From contig JABMDE010000001.1 in assembly GCA_015904055.1 (NCBI GenBank), forward strand, positions 15,799 to 32,443: a stretch of DNA of 16,645 nt. The letters are read 5' to 3'. Source of the stretch: Nitrospira sp. (GTDB taxonomy: Bacteria; Nitrospirota; Nitrospiria; Nitrospirales; Nitrospiraceae). This document shows, piece by piece, positions 13,656 through 16,645 of this stretch. Position 1 is the stretch's first letter, and each line of letters starts with the position of its first letter. The notes beneath the pieces are model-generated. The model made no database searches and was not told the origin of the DNA. It worked only from the letters and a program-made list of their open reading frames with translations. The position numbers and the translations under genes were made by a program.

Positions 13656-16645
13656 ATGATCTCGCATGCCTTTATTGATCGGCCGATCATGGCCTCGGTG
13701 GTGTCCATCGTCATTGTGGTGATGGGCCTCTTAGCCATGCAGTTTCTGCCGATCGCGCAGTTCCCTGAGATTACGCCGCCGGTCGTTCAGATTGATGCCG
13801 ACTATCCCGGCGCGAGCGCGGAAGTTGCGGCGGAAGCGGTTGCACGTCCGATCGAGGTGACGCTTCCCGGCGTCGACAATTTGCTCTATTACGAGTCGAC
13901 CAGCAGCAATGATGGCCATGTCTCGATCAAGCTCACCTTCGAAATCGGCACCGACCCGGATATTGCTCAGGTACAGACGCAGAATCGCGAAAAACTCGCG
14001 GAACCACAGCTTCCCCCTGACGTCGTCCGTCAGGGAATTTCTGTCAAAAAACTGTCTCCCGATCTTGTGGTGGTCATCGCACTCAAGTCGACTGATCCGC
14101 GGCATGACGCGGTGTTCTTGTCGAACTATGCCACGCTCCGGCTGGTCGACGATTTAAAGCGGGTTAAGGGCGTCGGCGATGCGCTCGTGTTCGGGCAACA
14201 GAATTACAGTATGCGCATCATTCTGAATCCGTTGCTGATGGCGAAGCTGGAGCTGACGCCGAGCGATATCACCGGGATTATCCGTGAGCAGAATCGTGAT
14301 TATCCGGCTGGAACCATTGGGAGGGAGCCGGCGCCGAAGGGCACGGAGTTGACGATTCCGATCATCACCAGAGGCCGCCTGACTGACGTCAAAGATTTTG
14401 AGGAACTGATCGTGCGCGCGATGCCGGACGGTTCGACGGTCCGGCTTAAGGATGTGGCTCGTATTGAACTGGGGGCGCAATCCTACGCGCTTGAAGGACG
14501 CTGGAACAGCAAGCCGACGACGTTCATCCTGACGTTTTTAGCGCCGGGGGCGAATGCGCTCGATACCGTGCGCCGCACACGCGCGCAGATGGATGAGCTG
14601 GCCAAGAGTTTTCCGCCCGGTGTGTCCTACGATACGCCCTATGACACCACGCGCTTTATCGAGATCTCGATCAAGGAAGTGGTCAAGACCCTGGCTGAGG
14701 CCATGGCCTTGGTTGTGCTTGTCGTGTACGTCTTTCTCCAAAGCTGGCGCGCCACCATCATCCCGACCGTTGCTGTGCCCGTTTCCCTCATCGGTACCTT
14801 TATCGGGTTGGCCGCGTTGGGCTTTTCCATCAATACCATTACCTTGTTTGGAATGGTCCTGGCCATCGGTATTGTCGTAGACGATGCAATCGTGGTGGTG
14901 GAAAATGTCGAACGGCATATGCGGGAGTCCCGCCTTTCTCCGAAAGAAGCGGCCAAGCGTGCCATGAGTGAGGTAACCTCGCCGATCATTGCGATTGTGC
15001 TGGTGCTGGTGTCCGTGTTTGTTCCCGTCGGCTTCATTGGCGGCGTAACCGGCGCGCTCTACAAAGAATTTGCGGCGACGATCGCCATCTCGGTGACCGT
15101 GTCGGGATTTGTGGCCTTGACGCTGAGTCCTGCGCTTTGCGCGTTGGTGCTCACTCCTCAGCACGGAGAACGGGGCGGATTCTGGTCGTTGTTCGACCGG
15201 CTATTCGGACGGACCCAACGGGGTTATACCTGGTCGATCGGAAAGATCCTGGGGCGGCCGGCGTTCGTTATGCTGGCCTTTGTCGGTCTGCTCGTGGTGT
15301 CGCTGGGCATGTTTCAGCGGTTGCCACAGAGTTTCCTTCCGGAAGAAGATCAAGGCTACTTCATCGTGGTGGCGCAATTGCCGGATGGCGCCTCGAAACA
15401 GCGGACCGATGCGGTGCTTGAGCGGGTGGAACGGTTTTTTCAAGCGATTCCGGCGGTCCATTCAACCGATGCTCTGACAGGTCAGAATTTCGTATTCGGC
15501 ACCAGAGGGCCGAATTCGGCGACGATGTTTGTCCCGTTACACCTGTGGGATGACCGCCCTGAGCCTCAGTATCATGCGAAGGCGTTGGTCGGCGCGGCGT
15601 ACGGCGAGTTTGCAAAAATCCCAGAGGCATTGCTCTTGGCGTTTAACCCGCCCGCTATTCGCGGGGTGGGTATCGTCGGCGGGTTCTCGGCGCAGTTGCA
15701 AGATCCCAGCGGAGGGGATTTCAAGAAGTTTGCGGCGGTGGCACAGCAGTTCGTCGAGCAGGCGCAGAAGGAGCCGGCAATCGGCAGGGTCGGGACGAAC
15801 TTCCGGGTCTCCTCGCCGCGCGTGTTCGCCCATGTTAACCGGGAACGGGCAAAGGCGCTGGGGATACCGATCGGGAATTTCTATATCAATGACTTTGTGA
15901 AGTTCGGCCGTGTGTATCACGTGCAGACGGAAGCCGAAGCGGAATTCCGGTCCACGCCGCAGGATCTCTCAAAGATCTACGTGCGCGCCCGGCATGCCGG
16001 TGGCACCAATATGATTCCGCTCGATACGATCGTCACTACGGAGTATCAGAGCGGTCCGGATCCGGTGAATCACTTCAACGGCTATAATACTGCGCTGGTC
16101 CTCGGCGCGGCGGCGCCGGGCTTCAGTTCCGGACAAGCGCTTGATGCGTTGGAGCGTGTGGCGAAGGAGGTGTTGGTTCCGCAGGGCTATGCCATCGATT
16201 GGAGCAATATCTCGTTTCAGGAGCGTCGGGTTGGCGGGCAATCGGGACAGGTCTTCGCCATCGGTCTGCTCATGGTCTTCCTCGTACTGGCGGCGCAGTT
16301 CGAGAGTTGGGTGGTGCCCTTTGCCGTCATTCTGGCTGTGCCTTTTGCCATTTTCGGTGCCATCTCGGCCGTCTTGCTGCGGGGATTCGAAAACGATATG
16401 TATTTCCAAATCGGCCTGGTGACGCTAATAGGCCTGTCGGCCAAGAACGCGATTTTGATCGTGGAGTTTGCCAATGCCAGATATGAAGCCGGTCGTCCGT
16501 TGATGGAAGCGGCGATCGAAGCCGCGCGGTTGCGGTTCCGTCCGATCATCATGACGTCGATGGCGTTTATCTTCGGGATGTTCCCCCTGGTGATCGCATC
16601 GGGCGCCGGCGCAGCCAGCCGTCAGTCGATCGGGACCGGTGTGCT
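13656..16645 (+). CDS. RND multidrug efflux pump, HAE1/AcrB type (C-terminus beyond the window)
   Basis: About 996 residues are present without a stop; HAE1 pumps have about 1,040-1,050, so roughly the last 50 (end of TM11 and TM12) are missing. It begins MISHAFIDRPIMASVVSIVIVV (TM1), followed by porter-domain motifs FPEITPPVVQIDADYPGAS and TLPGVDNLLYYESTSS. GIVVDDAIVVVENVERH in TM4 contains Asp409/Asp410, and GLSAKNAILIVEFA in TM10 contains Lys930, the proton-relay residues equivalent to AcrB Asp407/Asp408 and Lys940. SFLPEEDQGYF opens the second porter half. These features show a proton-driven drug/solvent exporter of the inner membrane rather than a metal-ion (HME) pump. ATG 13656 lies 3 bp after the adaptor stop, indicating a single operon. 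The exact substrate range is not visible. Confidence 0.95.
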   Translation, partial: MISHAFIDRPIMASVVSIVIVVMGLLAMQFLPIAQFPEITPPVVQIDADYPGASAEVAAEAVARPIEVTLPGVDNLLYYESTSSNDGHVSIKLTFEIGTDPDIAQVQTQNREKLAEPQLPPDVVRQGISVKKLSPDLVVVIALKSTDPRHDAVFLSNYATLRLVDDLKRVKGVGDALVFGQQNYSMRIILNPLLMAKLELTPSDITGIIREQNRDYPAGTIGREPAPKGTELTIPIITRGRLTDVKDFEELIVRAMPDGSTVRLKDVARIELGAQSYALEGRWNSKPTTFILTFLAPGANALDTVRRTRAQMDELAKSFPPGVSYDTPYDTTRFIEISIKEVVKTLAEAMALVVLVVYVFLQSWRATIIPTVAVPVSLIGTFIGLAALGFSINTITLFGMVLAIGIVVDDAIVVVENVERHMRESRLSPKEAAKRAMSEVTSPIIAIVLVLVSVFVPVGFIGGVTGALYKEFAATIAISVTVSGFVALTLSPALCALVLTPQHGERGGFWSLFDRLFGRTQRGYTWSIGKILGRPAFVMLAFVGLLVVSLGMFQRLPQSFLPEEDQGYFIVVAQLPDGASKQRTDAVLERVERFFQAIPAVHSTDALTGQNFVFGTRGPNSATMFVPLHLWDDRPEPQYHAKALVGAAYGEFAKIPEALLLAFNPPAIRGVGIVGGFSAQLQDPSGGDFKKFAAVAQQFVEQAQKEPAIGRVGTNFRVSSPRVFAHVNRERAKALGIPIGNFYINDFVKFGRVYHVQTEAEAEFRSTPQDLSKIYVRARHAGGTNMIPLDTIVTTEYQSGPDPVNHFNGYNTALVLGAAAPGFSSGQALDALERVAKEVLVPQGYAIDWSNISFQERRVGGQSGQVFAIGLLMVFLVLAAQFESWVVPFAVILAVPFAIFGAISAVLLRGFENDMYFQIGLVTLIGLSAKNAILIVEFANARYEAGRPLMEAAIEAARLRFRPIIMTSMAFIFGMFPLVIASGAGAASRQSIGTGV

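Noticed and set aside
14538..15164. 208-residue minus-strand open frame opposite the RND pump
   Set aside because: His/Gly/Asp-rich mirror of the transmembrane-coding strand.
1..16645. CRISPR arrays, tRNA/rRNA genes, insertion sequences, prophage genes
   Set aside because: No regularly spaced direct repeats, cloverleaf-like or ribosomal RNA sequence, transposase or phage protein could be recognised on either strand.

Overview
The window looks like a chromosomal piece of a moderately GC-rich Gram-negative bacterium. Three probable lipoproteins and an RND tripartite efflux system imply an outer membrane. The protein styles (CbbQ/NirQ-type ATPase, glycine-zipper lipoproteins, pirin, CDGSH and hemerythrin proteins, hybrid kinase) remind me most of Nitrospira (Nitrospirota). 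That placement is recall and inference, not proof. Apart from one gene cut by the left edge, every gene reads on the + strand. I see no tRNA, rRNA, CRISPR array, transposase or phage gene.

Layout. (1) 1-415, minus strand: the 5' part of a conserved protein of unknown function, apparently starting at TTG. (2) 623-4446: a CxxCxxCC metal-binding protein fused to a DUF2156-like acyltransferase fold, overlapping by ATGA with a membrane-anchored PAS-GAF hybrid histidine kinase; a good sigma-70-like promoter lies at 584-612. (3) 4623-6207: a CbbQ/NirQ/NorQ AAA+ ATPase, a DUF167 protein and a glycine-zipper lipoprotein, tightly packed. (4) 6208-6789: a 582-bp non-coding spacer with a family of structured inverted repeats. 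(5) 6790-7221: a paralogue of the first glycine-zipper lipoprotein. (6) 7488-12310: a co-directional run of small redox and detoxification genes: NmrA-like NAD(P)-binding protein, pirin (broken by a frameshift in a C8 tract), FrnE-like DsbA protein, two VOC proteins, a double-CDGSH iron-sulfur protein, an NTF2/SnoaL-like protein and a hemerythrin-like protein. (7) 12480-16645: an RND efflux operon with a lipoprotein adaptor and an HAE1/AcrB-type pump that runs off the right edge about 50 residues before its expected end.

How they may work together. Region 6 resembles an electrophile/oxidative stress cassette: nucleotide-cofactor sensing or reduction (NmrA), quinone or iron redox (pirin), thiol chemistry (FrnE), VOC chemistry, Fe-S electron transfer (CDGSH) and O2/NO/iron binding (hemerythrin), followed by export of toxic compounds (RND). 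This functional reading is inference from family membership and adjacency. The observations most worth a second look are the covarying hairpin repeats at 6215-6627, the C8 frameshift in pirin, the CxxCxxCC-DUF2156 protein coupled to a hybrid kinase, the NirQ-type ATPase without its usual VWA partner nearby, and the hemerythrin with Tyr where a metal-ligand His is expected.
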